From Pomphorhynchus laevis (taxonomy: Eukaryota > Acanthocephala > Palaeacanthocephala > Echinorhynchida > Pomphorhynchidae), in contig WNNJ02003646.1 of assembly GCA_012934845.2 (NCBI GenBank), positions 44,966-108,965 of the forward strand: a DNA stretch of 64,000 nt. The letters run 5' to 3'. The notes beneath the pieces were generated by a model. It was not told where the DNA came from, ran no database searches, and was given only the letters and a program-made list of their open reading frames with translations. The position numbers and the translations under genes are program-made. Of this stretch, positions 36,230 through 48,840 are shown piece after piece (positions within the stretch are counted from its first letter, which is position 1; every line of letters starts with the position of its first letter).

Positions 36230-36575
36230 AATTAACGTAATTCACGCGGAATGGTATCGTTTGAGAAATTCATAAAAATATTATTAGTATCATATTATTT
36301 GTTTATTATTGGAAAATTATTTTCTTATTTAATAATTGCAATAATTGCACACTATTTTACCCATATTTTACAGTATACCAATTTTAAAAATAAATGATAT
36401 TGATCCATATTTTTAAATTGGAATTTTGGTATCAATAAACACAAATTTATTTTTGTTTCGCTTGCTGCTACTAGCATCATTGGAGGCATATAGTACAATT
36501 TATTCATTAAATTGATATACAAATTGTACATTTTGTGTCTGGTAAAGCTATAGCAGACATCAAAATATAAAAGGA
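36230..36575 (-). repeat. Repeat X, copy 2 (inverted)
   Basis: The reverse complement of 36355-36560 matches 31430-31640 (AATGTACAATTTGTATATCAA type block, GTAGCAGCAAGCGAAACAAA), and 36230-36260 matches 32040-32060. Copies 1 and 2 therefore flank transporter exon 1 in opposite orientations. Confidence 0.6.
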
Positions 36576-37199
36576 AAATATAAATTATAATTTCAGAGGG
36601 CCAATACAAATGTTGCAACATAAATGCAAGAAACATAACATAAATGTAACATAATATAACATAAATGCAAGAAAAATATGAGCAGAAATGTAAGATACAT
36701 ATCTTTAAATGCGCTTAAGATCTTTATGTTAAATTATCTGACAAAAAGTATCCTGAAAGAGTAAAATTTAACGAAATGAAAATTTACTTACGTACAAATC
36801 GACTTATTTTAAATTTCTATTTTAAATTTTATCTTTATATAAATTTAAATTACATAATATCTTATACGTAATATCTTAATATCTGGTGCGCATTTTTTGT
36901 ATTGAATGAGATAATATACACTTGTATATTATAGAAGATAACGAAGAAGATTATTAAAGAAGATATATGATACATCTTATAATGCAATATAAAGCTTGTA
37001 CTATTCGTAAAATTGTATTTTCGCACTTTAATAATCTAATATTAATCTATAATCTTCTGATTTAATGACCGAAACCTGATAACACAAATTTTTTTCCTGA
37101 TGGCATCATATCTTTAAAAGACGCTTAATTTGCATTATTTAACCTTTGATACAAACATTCATTATTCCAGCAAACTGTAAATTTTGTTTTCTCGATGCT
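36576..37199. other. AT-rich sequence with a Penelope-like scrap
   Basis: Around 37068-37110 GACCGAAACCTGATAACA and TTCCTGATGGCATC recall the structured PLE 3' motif. Otherwise nothing. Confidence 0.35.
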
Positions 37200-37800
37200 A
37201 CGTTGTTATTTTATTCTGCTGCTATGTTGGGTCAAGAAATTGGATCTAAAACCTGATAACATAGTCGTTCCTCATGATGATCTCTTATCCATATTATGAT
37301 ACATCGGAAATTACTTATTAGTCAATTCATAAAAATTAAACTTTTTAAAAATTTTAAAAAGTTTAATGTTATTTATAATTATTTATCTTTCTTTTTATTT
37401 TATAATTATATTAAATACGTAGACTCAGTTAGCTGATTTAATTTGTTCTACTGACATGTTATTATTGACCTATGGACTTTGTTTTCGCGGTAATATGAGC
37501 TCTCTCAGAAATACTGAAACTATGTATTATTGATATGACATTATTTTTCTGCTAATTTCCAAGCAAGTTTAATAGACTTTTTCTTTTTTATATTTTAAAA
37601 CAACAAAATAATATAAAAAACTATGTATTATTGATATGACATTATTTTTCTGCTAATTTCCAAGCAAGTTTAATAGACTTTTTCTTTTTTACATTTTGTT
37701 ATTATTTTGTTTAAAACAACAAAATATTTTTTATAATTATTTAGTCATTATTTTTAATTTATAAATTTATTTATAAAAATAAGTATACTTAATTAGCTGA
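37200..37800 (+). mobile_element. Penelope-like 3' and terminal-region pieces
   Basis: 37211-37330 is a diverged copy of the structured 3' motif (GCTGCTATGTTGGGT ... ATTAGTCAATTCATAAAAATT). 37385-37500 carries TACGTAGACTCAGTTAGCTG followed by TTGACCTATGGACTTTG, a terminal block also seen near 39305. No RT here. Confidence 0.6.
37519..37720. repeat. 101-bp tandem duplication
   Basis: ACTATGTATTATTGATATGA starts at 37519 and again at 37620. The two units run in parallel through CCAAGCAAGTTTAATAGACT. The same unit occurs once near 39400-39450. Confidence 0.8.
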
Positions 37801-38700
37801 TCCGATTTATTTTACCGACAAGTTATCATCAACCTGTGGACTTTGTTGTAATATAACCTATTGATTTAACCTATTGATTTAAAATAACATTGATTATTTT
37901 TTTAATTTAATAATACATTTTATCTTTATATAAATATTAATTGTATAAAATCTTATATAATTATGTATTACTAATAATTATTTATTTTTATTTTTAATTT
38001 ATAGAAAAAATACGTAGACTCAGTAAGCTGTTTTAATTGCTAAAGCGTATTCAAATTTCTAGTCTGCTTGTATCATTAAAAATATTAATATGTTTAATAC
38101 ATATTAATATTACATTATTTATATTCATACACTAATATTACATTATTTACATATATAATAGATAATATATAATTAATAGATTATTTGAAAGATGTTCATT
38201 TTAGGATAATCAATTTTATCATATAACATTTTCAAACGAATCAATTGTTATTTCATTATAAAAAAGAATGAAGGCAATGATGGAATAAATATTTAATTGG
38301 GCAAAATTGAAAAGGTGTGACAAAAATGGAGAGATGACAAAATAGAGGGAGTGAAAGAGATGTGAAAGAGCGATAGAAAGAAAAATTTATGGCAACAATA
38401 GAACTTTCGTTACAAAAGATCATTGTAAATATGACAGATAACCTGAGAAAACGGTTTAAAAATAGAAAATATATCTACTTGTGTCATAAATTGATTGTTC
38501 ACTCATTAATTTATTGATTAATGGAGGGAGTAAAGTTTAATTATTCTACAGTTGAATATATATACTGACATCTAGGAAATTTGCTGGAAATGCTCTTGTG
38601 CTAGTAAAATTTAAACAACCGTAGTTGTTATGTCAATGATGAATTGATCTAGTTGTTCTTGTCCTGTTTCGATATACCTAAGGTATATGTAGCAACCCTT
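37801..38700. other. AT-rich region, short Penelope-like end at about 38006
   Basis: TACGTAGACTCAGTAAGCTG at about 38010 marks another PLE terminus. The rest, including a purine-rich patch at 38330-38400, shows no gene. Confidence 0.4.
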
Positions 38701-38734
38701 TTGCATCGTGGTCGTTTTTACGACCACGATGCAA
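38701..38734. repeat. Perfect 15-bp hairpin upstream of GIY-YIG fragment
   Basis: TTGCATCGTGGTCGT (38701-38715), loop TTTT, exact complement ACGACCACGATGCAA (38720-38734). Confidence 0.85.
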
Positions 38735-38742
38735 ATGGTAGT

Positions 38743-38973
38743 TGCACGATATTCGATGCTCAATACGTCGGCGAGACAGGCAGATCTTTGAGCAAAAGGC
38801 TCAATAACCGCAGGGCAGATGTGTAAAAAGGTTATTCATATCAAGATGCAATAGTACAGCATTGTACAGAACACAACTTAAAAGAGAACTGTTTTAAATA
38901 CAAAATTATAAACACGCACCAAAATAACATTAAAAAAGAAAATTACTTAAACAAAGGTGGATTGGGCAGTTAA
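38743..38973 (+). pseudogene. GIY-YIG endonuclease fragment of a Penelope-like element
   Basis: One frame reads CTIFDAQYVGETGRSLSKRL, then YSYQDAIVQHCTEHNL and KIINTHQNN, closing at a TAA at 38971. YVGETGRSL...R is the PLE form of the GIY-YIG nuclease motif, and the H-C spacing after it fits the PLE linker/nuclease. One internal stop occurs at about 38826. It stands alone, with no RT directly upstream, among other PLE scraps. Confidence 0.7.
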
Positions 38974-39544
38974 TGAGCGATAGATACCTGGGTATTAACA
39001 AAGATCACTGCTATAGATGAACCGACGGGATATAATTTCTGTTTTTGATTTATTTTACTTCTCTTTAGATTTCACTGCTTTAATGCTAATGTTTTAGATT
39101 TGAAAAAGAACATTTGAAACGTTACCTGAATATTTTCTGCTCTTAGCTCGTTTTTTGAAGAACATAATATATACGGTATTATATTGAAGGATCCGAGCTG
39201 GTGGTTATTATGGATATTAACATATATATATTCAACTGTATATATATTAATTGTATATATATCAACTGTATATATATAACTTTTTTATATTTTACTTTTT
39301 ATTTGTTATTGTTGACCTATGGACTTCGTATTACTTTCTAGAGAATATTATTAAAAAATAATTTCCCGGTAATATATAACATCTGTCAGAAATACTGAAT
39401 GTATATATTATTATACGACATTATTTTTCTGCTTATTTTCAAGCAAGTTTGATGATTTATTTCTCTTTCTTATAATGGAGAAATATTAATCAACAAAATA
39501 TTATTAAAATATTAAATTTCAACATATAAATCAACAAATCCAGG
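38974..39544. other. Penelope-like terminal-region piece and AT repeats
   Basis: 39305-39460 repeats TTGACCTATGGACTTCG and the CAAGCAAGTTTGATGA block of 37470-37590. TATATAT(CAACTG) repeats lie at 39220-39280. No gene. Confidence 0.4.
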
Positions 39545-39925
39545 TAGCCTCATTCTTAATAAAACCAATATAAATGATAAAGAAGGAACATATTTTTGTA
39601 TGAGCATTCATGCATACCATATAATATAAAATATAATACATTAAATAATGTAATTATTATAAAAATAACATCAAGCAGAAAATAGTAAAATATATAAATC
39701 AACACAATAATATTAAAAATAAATTTAAAATCATGAGTTAAAAATTTTTATGGATGGATAATAAATAATATACTTTGTATTATAAATTTAGAAATTTTTC
39801 ATTTTAAATATAATAATACATTTTAATTATATAAAATCATATATTATTATTTATTATTTAATTATTTATCTTTATTTTTAATTTATGGTATAAAATACGT
39901 AGACTCAGTTATCTGATCTAATTTC
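39545..39925 (+). mobile_element. Penelope-like RT fragment and terminus
   Basis: Two separated scraps of the PLE RT coding region (TTCTTAATAAAACCAATATAA; ATAACATCAAGCAGAAAATA, matching 55560 and 55846) joined by deletions, then TACGTAGACTCAGTTATCTG at 39897. Non-functional. Confidence 0.65.
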
Positions 39926-40560
39926 GTGGAATTTCAAATGTTCGCAGCAAATTTTGCTATGATACTCGTGCTTGCACGCTTAGGAAAGAAGTCATCGCCC
40001 TATGATATTAGGCTACGCGCAGTTTTATTAGAAGCGCAACCGTGCATGGTTGAATTCAAAAAGGAATGCGGGAAATTTTATCATTCCAGCAAGATATGTA
40101 AGCACTAAATGTTAATGTTAATTTGTAGCCTAAGAGGAGATCACTGATAAATTGTAAGAACAATAGTGGACTAAGGGCATCACCCCGTAAAACACCGGAA
40201 TCTTGCTTGATGTATTCAGTGAGCATGGTCGGTCGAATATATTAACAAAGTTAAGCTTAAGGACATTTGAAATTTAGTTGACAAAACACTCATTAATTTG
40301 ACATAGATAAAGTAGTTAATGCAGAATAATGTCTTTGTTGACACTCAAACGCTTTCGAAAAATCTACAGGCAATTCACTTGCAAGACCACGATGATGAAC
40401 TGAGTGTAGAATGACTTCACTGCAAACGATATCGCTGAAAGAGTAGAACGACAGAAAGAATACCGTATTGTTCTTTAACCAACATCAGTTGGGCATATAT
40501 AGATAGCCTAGTAGAACTTAAATTAAGGATTCAGTATAGCGATCTCTATGTAAAACAAGT
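39926..40560 (-). mobile_element. Decayed RT fragment of an unidentified LINE
   Basis: The minus strand contains a broken DFSKAFE-like stretch (about 40370) and GVLRGDALSPLLFLQFISDL (about 40195-40135), an RT motif B region with Gly-Asp in place of the common Gln-Gly. Many breaks. Not close to LINE-A, LINE-B or LINE-C. Confidence 0.5.
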
Positions 40561-40744
40561 ATAATTCATAACTATTAATATTATCGCATGTATCCCTAGG
40601 TTTCAATTTTTGATTAAAACAACAGACCTTATGTGGTTCAAATCAAATTAGCAGCAACCAAATTCAAAAGATCAATTTCATAAATAAAGGTGTTCTTAAA
40701 TAACAAGTGGATAAATGAAAGCAATAGTCAACAAATCAGTCAAT
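40561..40744. other. Spacer
   Basis: Nothing recognised. Confidence 0.3.
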
Positions 40745-43700
40745 AGTTTAACCCATAATCTTCAGACTTGCCTTTATACCCTTCGTATATTCACTTCATC
40801 TTCACGGCCTCGGATCCAGGGGATCTGAGCCCCTAACCGATCCAACATGCCGCCCTCCGACTGAACCACCAGGGGTCTTTCACCCCCCCCCCTTGGTATT
40901 TTACTCTTTTACTCGACTTGTGAAGGTAGGGATTGGTTCAGATGCAAATATGGAGGAGAGCGCTGAGAGTGCTAATCTCTTAAGTTTTTGCTTTGTTGCA
41001 GGGGAGCAAGAAAGACAACCACATGCGATTTTGCATAGTTTAAAATAAGATTGGATTGGAGTAGCTGGTCTTTTAGTCTTAAAAATAAACGGCCGATGTC
41101 TGAGACTACGTCTATACACATGTGTCCAGAGAACAGAGCTGTGGTGTCATCAACATACACCACAAGACGTTGTTCGCGTTTAAATATTTTGAATAGGTTA
41201 ATGAAGGGAGCAAGATACAAGATAGGATAAAGTGAAGAACCTTGAAGCGCACCCGTAATAGGGTAGAACTGACGAGCATCAAGGTCGTTTTCATAGTAAA
41301 ATCGCTTGGTGTAAAGCAGAATCTCCACCCTGTTCACAATTCTCGCAGGCAACCCGACGGACATAAGAGAAGAGACCACAAAGGGAATGGAGATGCGGTC
41401 ACATGCAACAGAAAAGTCAAGGAAAACATCCAAAACTAAACGATGGCTATTATCCCGTCAAAACTACTCCACTTCACCTACTGCTGACTGTATCGAGCGA
41501 CCTTTAACGAACCCATGAAAACTTAGAGGGATCAAATTACGCCTACTTAGATGGTCGCGAATTTTACGCGCAAGCGCTTTTTCATAAATGGAGATGAGGG
41601 AGTTTTGAATCGAGATACGTCACAGATCTTTAGGGAATGAGCAGGATTTTTTCTTAGGAATAAAAACTTGCTTACTAATATTGATGCCTGTTACATCGGA
41701 TGGGGATGTTATAAGCATTGTGGCGGCCACCTCTCTTCTCTGATCGACTGTCAAAAGCCGACATATACGATAAACAAGTGGAGCGACGGATTTGGAGGTG
41801 TGCGGAAGTGGACTTGAGTGTTGAAAATATCTCTAACAGATAGATCCCTACTCCTGAAGTTATCCCAAGGCGGGATTGGTTGAGGTGATTGCGTGGCTAT
41901 ATAGTTGTGTAGGGCTAGTGACTCCTCTAAAACGTTTTCAAGACCTATACTACCGATCCAACCCAATGCCCTATGTTTCCAACAAACAAACTTCTCCTTC
42001 TTGAATATCTTCCAAAAGTAAGACTGAGAAGGGTTAAGACGAGCAATACTCGCCCTATCCCCACTCAGCTGGAACCTATATCTAGTTATACAGTATTCAT
42101 TCGAGAGGGTCTGTCTGCTGAAGCAGAGAGATTAGGAAGGTTCAGTAATTTAGCTAGTGAGTTGAGTTTTGTCGGAGTGGGATTGAATAAGTGACATTTA
42201 TAGGTAGTCGATAGAATCGCGGTAGCTTGCGAAAAGATATAGATATTACATTCAGTAAGACTCTCATTTTTTATTCGTTAAAGAGTTGGATAGTTGCCTG
42301 AAAGAGGGCCACTCTGATCGGATCAAAGTGAAACCTCCTTCTAAGCAACGTATCCTCCTTAATTATCCAACGAATTAGGTCCTGAGAGGTGGACAATTGT
42401 CGGCGAAACTGCTCCGTACAGTGAGATTTCAACAACCACCTCTAATAGAGTAGTAATAAATCGAGGAGTGAATTCGTTGGTGTGCAATTAAAGGTGGATG
42501 ACGGTGGTTTATAAATAAGATAACCGTTCCTAGCTCTGCGAAATGCTGCGTTGATCCAACGACCAATTCTGTCGTTGAAGTCTCCAAGTATCATTTCATA
42601 GCCGCTATCAATAATACCATCAAGGAGGTCACGGTTCTTGTGAATCTCCCTTGAACGTTTGTAGACATTGGCTAGACTTAGGCGTTTACCGTTCTTACAG
42701 AGTGAAACTACCAAACAAGACATGGCTGGACACGAGTAATTAAATAGGAGGGAGGATCTTAAGGAGCACTTAACTAAGGTCAAGAATCCTTGAGATGAAG
42801 AGGAGTGAGGTGGGGTATGTACGGAGTATAGTGGAAACTGATGTGCTTTGGGATAAATCGAGTAATGTCCTAGGGGAGACGGATAGACCGCGTCTCCTGA
42901 AGGACTATAACATCTGCATCTCTACCGGAGAGAAGTCTAAGGGCAGAAGCACCTCCCGAATTCCACTGAAGGATATTCAGTGAAAAAGGCTCACGAGTAT
43001 TATGCATTGTGATGGATTGGTTGGATGTGGGATTGCCGATCTATACGGAGCTAGGGGTGGAAGGGTTATCCCTTCCACCACTAGCGCCATCAAGAGTGAG
43101 TACTTGCCCATGGGCAGTATCTTCATTTCCCCAAATCGTTTTCCATTTGAGCATCTTCCCTATCTTGATGGGGGATGGGATGTGCCGAATACTCCTCTTC
43201 TTGGATACGGGAACAGCAGTAGGTGAAGGGACGACCGGATTAGCACTGAAGACTGATAGAACTGATGTAACCAGGTCATCCATCTTTTTTATTGCCGAGT
43301 CAACCCGCATATCTACTACCCGCAGTAGATCTTCATCGGTCATTGTTGAGGCTGAGTGAGCGAAGTACTCTGTAGTCTTTGTTTGCGCTATCTTGATGAA
43401 CATGCTCTGATAGCTTTTGAAGTGAGAACACTTCCTGGTCCAGGCAGGATGGCTCCCACTACAGTTTGAGCAGGATGAGGAAGTCAGACATATCTCGCCG
43501 GACTTAATGGCCGGACAGGTGTATGAGTCACAGACACCACAAGTCATGGGCTTGCAGCAGCTGGAGGACCAGTGCCCCCACGTATAACCTTGGTTGCAGT
43601 GAGGAAAGATGAAAAAAAACCTATACCAGGAAACCTATACCAGGAAAAAAACCTATACCAGGAAAAAAACCTATACAAGGAAACCTATACCAGGAAAAAA

Positions 43701-44200
43701 ACCTATACCAGGATACCTATACTTGATGCAAGTATAGGTTTTAACTGGATTGAGCCAAAATCCAAAAGCGAGGACTCGAAGAAATGAATATAACTTTATA
43801 ATATATCTGACGTTGAGAACGATATTTTGATTTCTGTTTTATAAAATTTTATAGAGTTAAATAACACTCTGTTTTTATATTTTTCTGCGAATGGCCGAAG
43901 AAAGGTATTAAATAGATTTTGCCGCTCTCTATCGGCTTAAGTAACTTTATAATCGCCAGGTTTTTAAGTTTCGGGATGGGAGGGAGCACCTCCTGTATCC
44001 TCCATAGAAAATGAAATGTTACTAACCTTCAAGTATGTTAGTTTATCACAAGAAGTTACTTTTAAATTGCCCAAATTGCCTGGATTTTGATCCATTATTG
44101 CAGGAAAACTTTTTTTTTCGATTTCCATAATGAAAGATTTTATTAAAAAAATACAACCGTATGTGGAAAAAAATCTAAAAAATTAGAATATATAAGCAAA
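40745..44200 (-). mobile_element. LINE-B copy 4, degraded
   Basis: The minus strand reads ORF1 end (CGVCDSYTCPA, CSNCSGSHPAWTRKC, GGRDNPSTPSSV, 43547-43041) and ORF2 with LGDFNDRIGRW, FLDFSVACDRISIPF and VVYVDDTTALFSG, where the RT box is VDD instead of ADD. About ten breaks. ORF1 is interrupted by a minisatellite at 43612-43725, after which its N-terminal part continues to about 44200. Confidence 0.8.
43612..43725. repeat. Minisatellite inside LINE-B copy 4
   Basis: About seven units of AAACCTATACCAGG with short A-run linkers, in places (AAAAAAACCTATACCAGG). It replaces part of the ORF1 coding region just upstream (minus sense) of the knuckles. Confidence 0.8.
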
Positions 44201-44269
44201 AATCGAAGGATTAGTACCACATAAGAAGATGATTCTAGCAGACGGAGACCAGCGGTCTTATCACATGAT

Positions 44270-44940
44270 CTCCATACCTCCCTTCTGTTCGAACACATCA
44301 CCTCCTTCAAAACTTTGCTCGTTCAGTCTGAAGGAGCCTTCCACTGCCCGTCATCTTAAAGGACTTACGCTTCCGAACTCCACACCACATCTAAGGCCAT
44401 CGCAGGTGAGACACTTTCGGAACTTAGCAGAGAAGTTGAGTGGTACTAAGTTTGCTTTGTAGTAAGGATTATTTTCTTTTGAATTTCCAATACGTTACTG
44501 TATCAGAGAAACAACCACAACCGGAAGTCTTAAGCCTTATTTGAACCATTTTTTCCACACTACAGCAGTGGTAATTTCCAAAATCGCTGTTGTCCTCAAT
44601 CAGTGTTATAGTCACAAGGTAGTCATTCCCATAACCGTTGCAGTCATTGCTACTGTTATCTGATAGAACCTCAATTACACCGACAATATTAAAGGTATCT
44701 ACAGTGTCAACCTCTTAACTATAAGCCCAGTTATCCTCACAATCATCATCACTGTCGTATCCAGTTCTGCTATCAATAAGAGCATCATCACACTCTCTTT
44801 CGGTTTCGATTCTGTTATCAGACAAGTCTTCAGAAAAATCCTCTCGAACATCCACAGTATCCCCCTGACAACTGTCCAGCGTTGGCCATGTCTTTAAGAA
44901 CAATTCGTAAGCAAAATTCATTAGACCACCATCCCCCATA
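44270..44940 (-). pseudogene. Unrecognised coding-like region between two LINE-B copies
   Basis: The minus strand opens with an ATG at 44939 (MGDGGLMNFAYELFLKTWP) and runs through an acidic stretch (SRTGYDSDDDCEDNWAYS) to a TAA at 44715-44717. The same frame stays open beyond it to about 44470 (DTVDTFNIVGVIEVLSDN, DFGNYHCCSVEKM). A separate open stretch in another frame (VPLNFSAKFRKCLTCDGLRC) follows towards 44360. The composition looks coding, but I do not recognise the family. It could be a decayed host exon or part of an unknown element. Confidence 0.3.
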
Positions 44941-45065
44941 GTTGTTTTTAAAGTTACTTACAAATCCTTTTGAAGCTCCGACGTGCACAATTTGTCGTTA
45001 TTTTTTTCTGTTCGATTTTCTTTGAAGCACTGATAGCAACTTCTGCGTACATTTTTTGCTTCTTT

Positions 45066-48000
45066 TATTTTGGGTCAATTTCAACAACAACGATTTTATT
45101 AAATACATCAATAACCTATAAGTAGCATGCAAGAAGAAAACAAACAGTCATATCATAGTCAGAAAAAACGGCAGCACAACTTCGGTCTTCAACAATTCAT
45201 GTCTTCTACTTTCTCTTATATGGCCTCAAATCCATGGGGATCTGAGCCCACCAACCGATCCAACACGCCGCCTTTCGACTGAACCACCCGGGGTCTTTCA
45301 CCCACGGAAGAATCCAATCGAGACGGACTATGCTGGGTAAAGGAGAGACGAGGAGCTTAAGAAACCTTAGCCTTTGCTCTAGGGGACGTCCTTTCGAAAA
45401 GAAGACTAATCACGAGATAGCCCAAGTGCCCCAGAGGCGCACCTGGGTTTTCCCATTCAATGACAGATGTTGAGCCCGTTTCATGGCCCACCTAGCTTTC
45501 TTCAGGATACATTTGAATATATCCAGGTCGGCTTTCACCGACCAGTTCACCGTAACGGTGAACCCCAGGTATTTTACTCGACTTGTAAAGGTGGGGAGTG
45601 GTTCAGAGGCAAATATGGAGGAGAGCGCAGAGAGTGCTAGTCTCTTAAGTTTTTTCTTTGTTGCAGGGGAGCCATGAAAGACTACCACCTGCGATTTTGC
45701 AGAGTTTAAAATAAGATTGGATTGGGGTAGCTGGTCTTTTAATCTTGAAAATAAATGGCTGATGTCAGAGACTACGTCTTTACACCTGCGTCCAGTGAAC
45801 AGGGCTGTGATGTCATCAGCGTACACCACTAGACGTTGTTCGCGTTTAAATATTTTAAAGAGTTAACTGACGAACATCAAGGTCGTTTTCATAGTAAAAT
45901 CGCTTGGTGTACAGCATAATCTCCACACTGTTCACAATTCTCGCAGGCAACCCGAGGGACCTAAGAGAAGAGATAACAAAGAGAATGAAGATGCGGTCAA
46001 ATGCAGAGGAAAAATCAAGGAAAACAGCCACAGCAAGTTGATGACTATTTTATTGACAGAACTGATGCAATTCACCTACAGTTGAATAGACCGAGCGACC
46101 TTTGAAGAACCCATGGAAACTTTGTGGGATTAGATTTCGCCTACTTAAATAATCGCGGATTTTACGCTCAAGCGCTTTTTCGTAAATCGATACGAGGGAA
46201 TTTTGAATCTATATGGGTCGTAGGTCTTTAGGGCATGAGCAGGATTTTTTCTTGGGAATAAAAACACGCTTAATAATATTGATGCCTGCTACATCGGATG
46301 GGGATGCTAAAAGCATTGTGACGGCCACCTCTCTTCACTGATCAGCTGCCAAAAGCTTACAGACCCGAGAAGAAAGTGGAGTGATGGATTTGGAGGTGCC
46401 CGGGAGTGGACCCCAGGAGTTAAGGATATCCGTAACAGATAGATCCCTACTCCTGAAGTTACACCAAGGCGGGATTGGTTGAGGCGTTTGAGTGGCTCCA
46501 TAGTTGTGTAGGGCTAGTGACTCCTCTAAAACTTTATCAAGGCCTACATTCCCTATCCAACCAAATGCTCTATCCTTCCAGCAAACAAACTTCTTCTTCC
46601 TTGAAAATCTTCCAAAAGGAAGACTGAGAAGGACTAAGGCGAGCAATACTCGTCCTATCCTTACTCAGCTGGAACCTATATCTAGTGCTCCAGTATTCAT
46701 TCGAGAGAGCCTGTCTGGCGGAAACAGAGAGATTAGAGAGGTTTAGCAATTTCGCTAGGACTTTGAGTTTCGTCGGAGTGGGATTGTATAAGTGACATTT
46801 AAAGGTAGTCGATAAAATCGCGTTAGCTTGCGAAAAGAGGTAGGTATAAAATTCGGTCAGACTCTCATTTCCTATTCCGGGAAAGAGTTGGATAGCCGCT
46901 TGAAAGAAGGTCACTCTGATCGGATCAAAGTGAAACCTCCTTCGAAGCAACGTATCTTCCTCAATTATCTAACGAATTAGGTCATGAGAGGTGGACAATT
47001 GCTGGCGCGATTGCTCCGTGCAGAGGGGCTTTAACAACCACCTCGAGTGAAGCAGTAAAATATCGAGGACTGAATTTGTTGATATGCAATGAAAGGTAGG
47101 GGAAGGTGGTTTGTGAATAAGATAACCGTTCCTAGCTCTGTGAAGTGCTGCGTTGATCCAACGACCAGTTCTGTCGTTGAAATCTCCAAGTATCATGTCG
47201 TAGCCGCTGTCGATAATACTATCCAGGGTGACACGGTTTTTGTGTATCTCCCCAGGACGGATGTAGACATTGGCAAGACTGAGCGTTTACCGTTCTTACA
47301 GAGTGAAACTACTGAACAAGACATGGCTGGACATGAATTGTTTAACAGGAGGAAAGACCTTAAAGATCACTTAATTAAAATCAAGAGTCCTTGAGATGAA
47401 GAGGAGTGAGGAGGGGTTATGTACGGAGTATACTGGGAACAAATGTACTTTGGGATAAATCGAGTAATGTCCTGGGGTAGACGGATAGACCGCGTCTCCT
47501 GGAGGACTATAACATCTGCATCTCTACCGGATAGAAGTCTAAGGGCAGAAGCACCTCCCGAATTCCACTGAAGGATATTCAGTGAAAAAGGCTCACGATT
47601 ACTCTGCATTGTGGTGGATTAGTTTGATGTGGGATTCCCTACCTAGAAAGAGCTAGGAACGGGAAGGTTCCCCTTTCCCGTCACCAGAACCATCCGGGGC
47701 AGGTACTTGCCCATGGGCAGCATCATCATTTCCCCTTATTTTTTACTCTTCAGGGGATTGCCAATATTGATAGGAGGGATAGGATGAGCCGAAGCCCCCC
47801 TCTTTTTGGATGATGGAATTGCCGTTGATGATGGAATAGTAGGGTTAGTACAGAATGTGGCAACAACAGAGGATACTAAAACTTCCATCTTATTATACAT
47901 TGTTTCTATACGTATATCAATTGCTCGCATGAGATCATCGTCCCTCGTACGAGTGGCAGCATCTGCAAAGGTACCAGATTTTGGTTGGGCAGCAGACTTG

Positions 48001-48840
48001 TTAAATCCACCATGATATAATTTAAAATGTCTGCATTTTCTGCTACATGCAGAATGGCTCCCCCTCACAGTTAGAGCATAATGGAAGGGATACACATTTT
48101 TCTACTGTCAACAAAGCCGGACACTGGGGGGAGCCACACACCCCACATGTCGATGACTCACTGCAGCTTGAGGCCCAGTGCCCCCATTTGTGGCATCGGC
48201 TGCAGTGCGTATATGTGAACTCTTCTTTGTCGATGATTGTAAATCTGAGATTAAATTCCATGAAGGGATTACAAGCTGAATTAGCCAGCGATTCAGCCCG
48301 CTCTAGGGAAGCGGAACAAAATCCAACTGGTATTTGATGTCCGCTCTTGCCTATTATTGAACGGAAGTTCGATATTTTAAATGTTTCTTTTAGTAACTCG
48401 ATATCATTCTCTACCAATTGACAAGGGAGGTTAGATACTTTTAGAGTGGCAAGTATGGGTTTAGAGTATATGGACCCATACTCCGACAGGGAAGATTCGA
48501 TGTATTTAACATACCCCTTTAAGAGGTCTGAGGTGGTAAACAAAATCTTTAGTTCAGTTTCGTAAAGTTTTACGGAGTTGAAAATGATTCTATTTGATAG
48601 TTGCTCTGTAAACGGCCGTAGAACGAAATTAAACAATAAATGCCTTTCCATAAGCTTTTTGATCTTTATAATGATCAGATTTTTTAGTTTTGGGATTGGC
48701 GGAAGTACTTCCCCTCCCTAGCAACAATTGAAAACTCACTAACCTTTTGGAACAGGCGATTTCAGAGCAGCATTTACCTGTATTTCGTCATTTTCCTTTG
48801 TTTTTACTCGAAAATTGACTGGAAAACTGTTTTTTTTTCA
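45066..48840 (-). mobile_element. LINE-B copy 5, near full length
   Basis: The 3' terminus CAACAACAACGATTTT at about 45080 mirrors that of copy 1. ORF2 pieces: LNILQWNSGGASALRLLSGR (47609-47367), LGDFNDRTGRW, and VVYADDITALFTGRR (45829). ORF1 (48651-47640): CSRCHKWGHWASSC, CGVCGSPQCPA. About eight breaks. Its 5' end abuts the 5' end of copy 6, head to head. Confidence 0.82.

Noticed and set aside
36000-36245. 81-codon frame on the minus strand
   Set aside because: It lies entirely in the palindromic MITE and is a by-product of its inverted arms.
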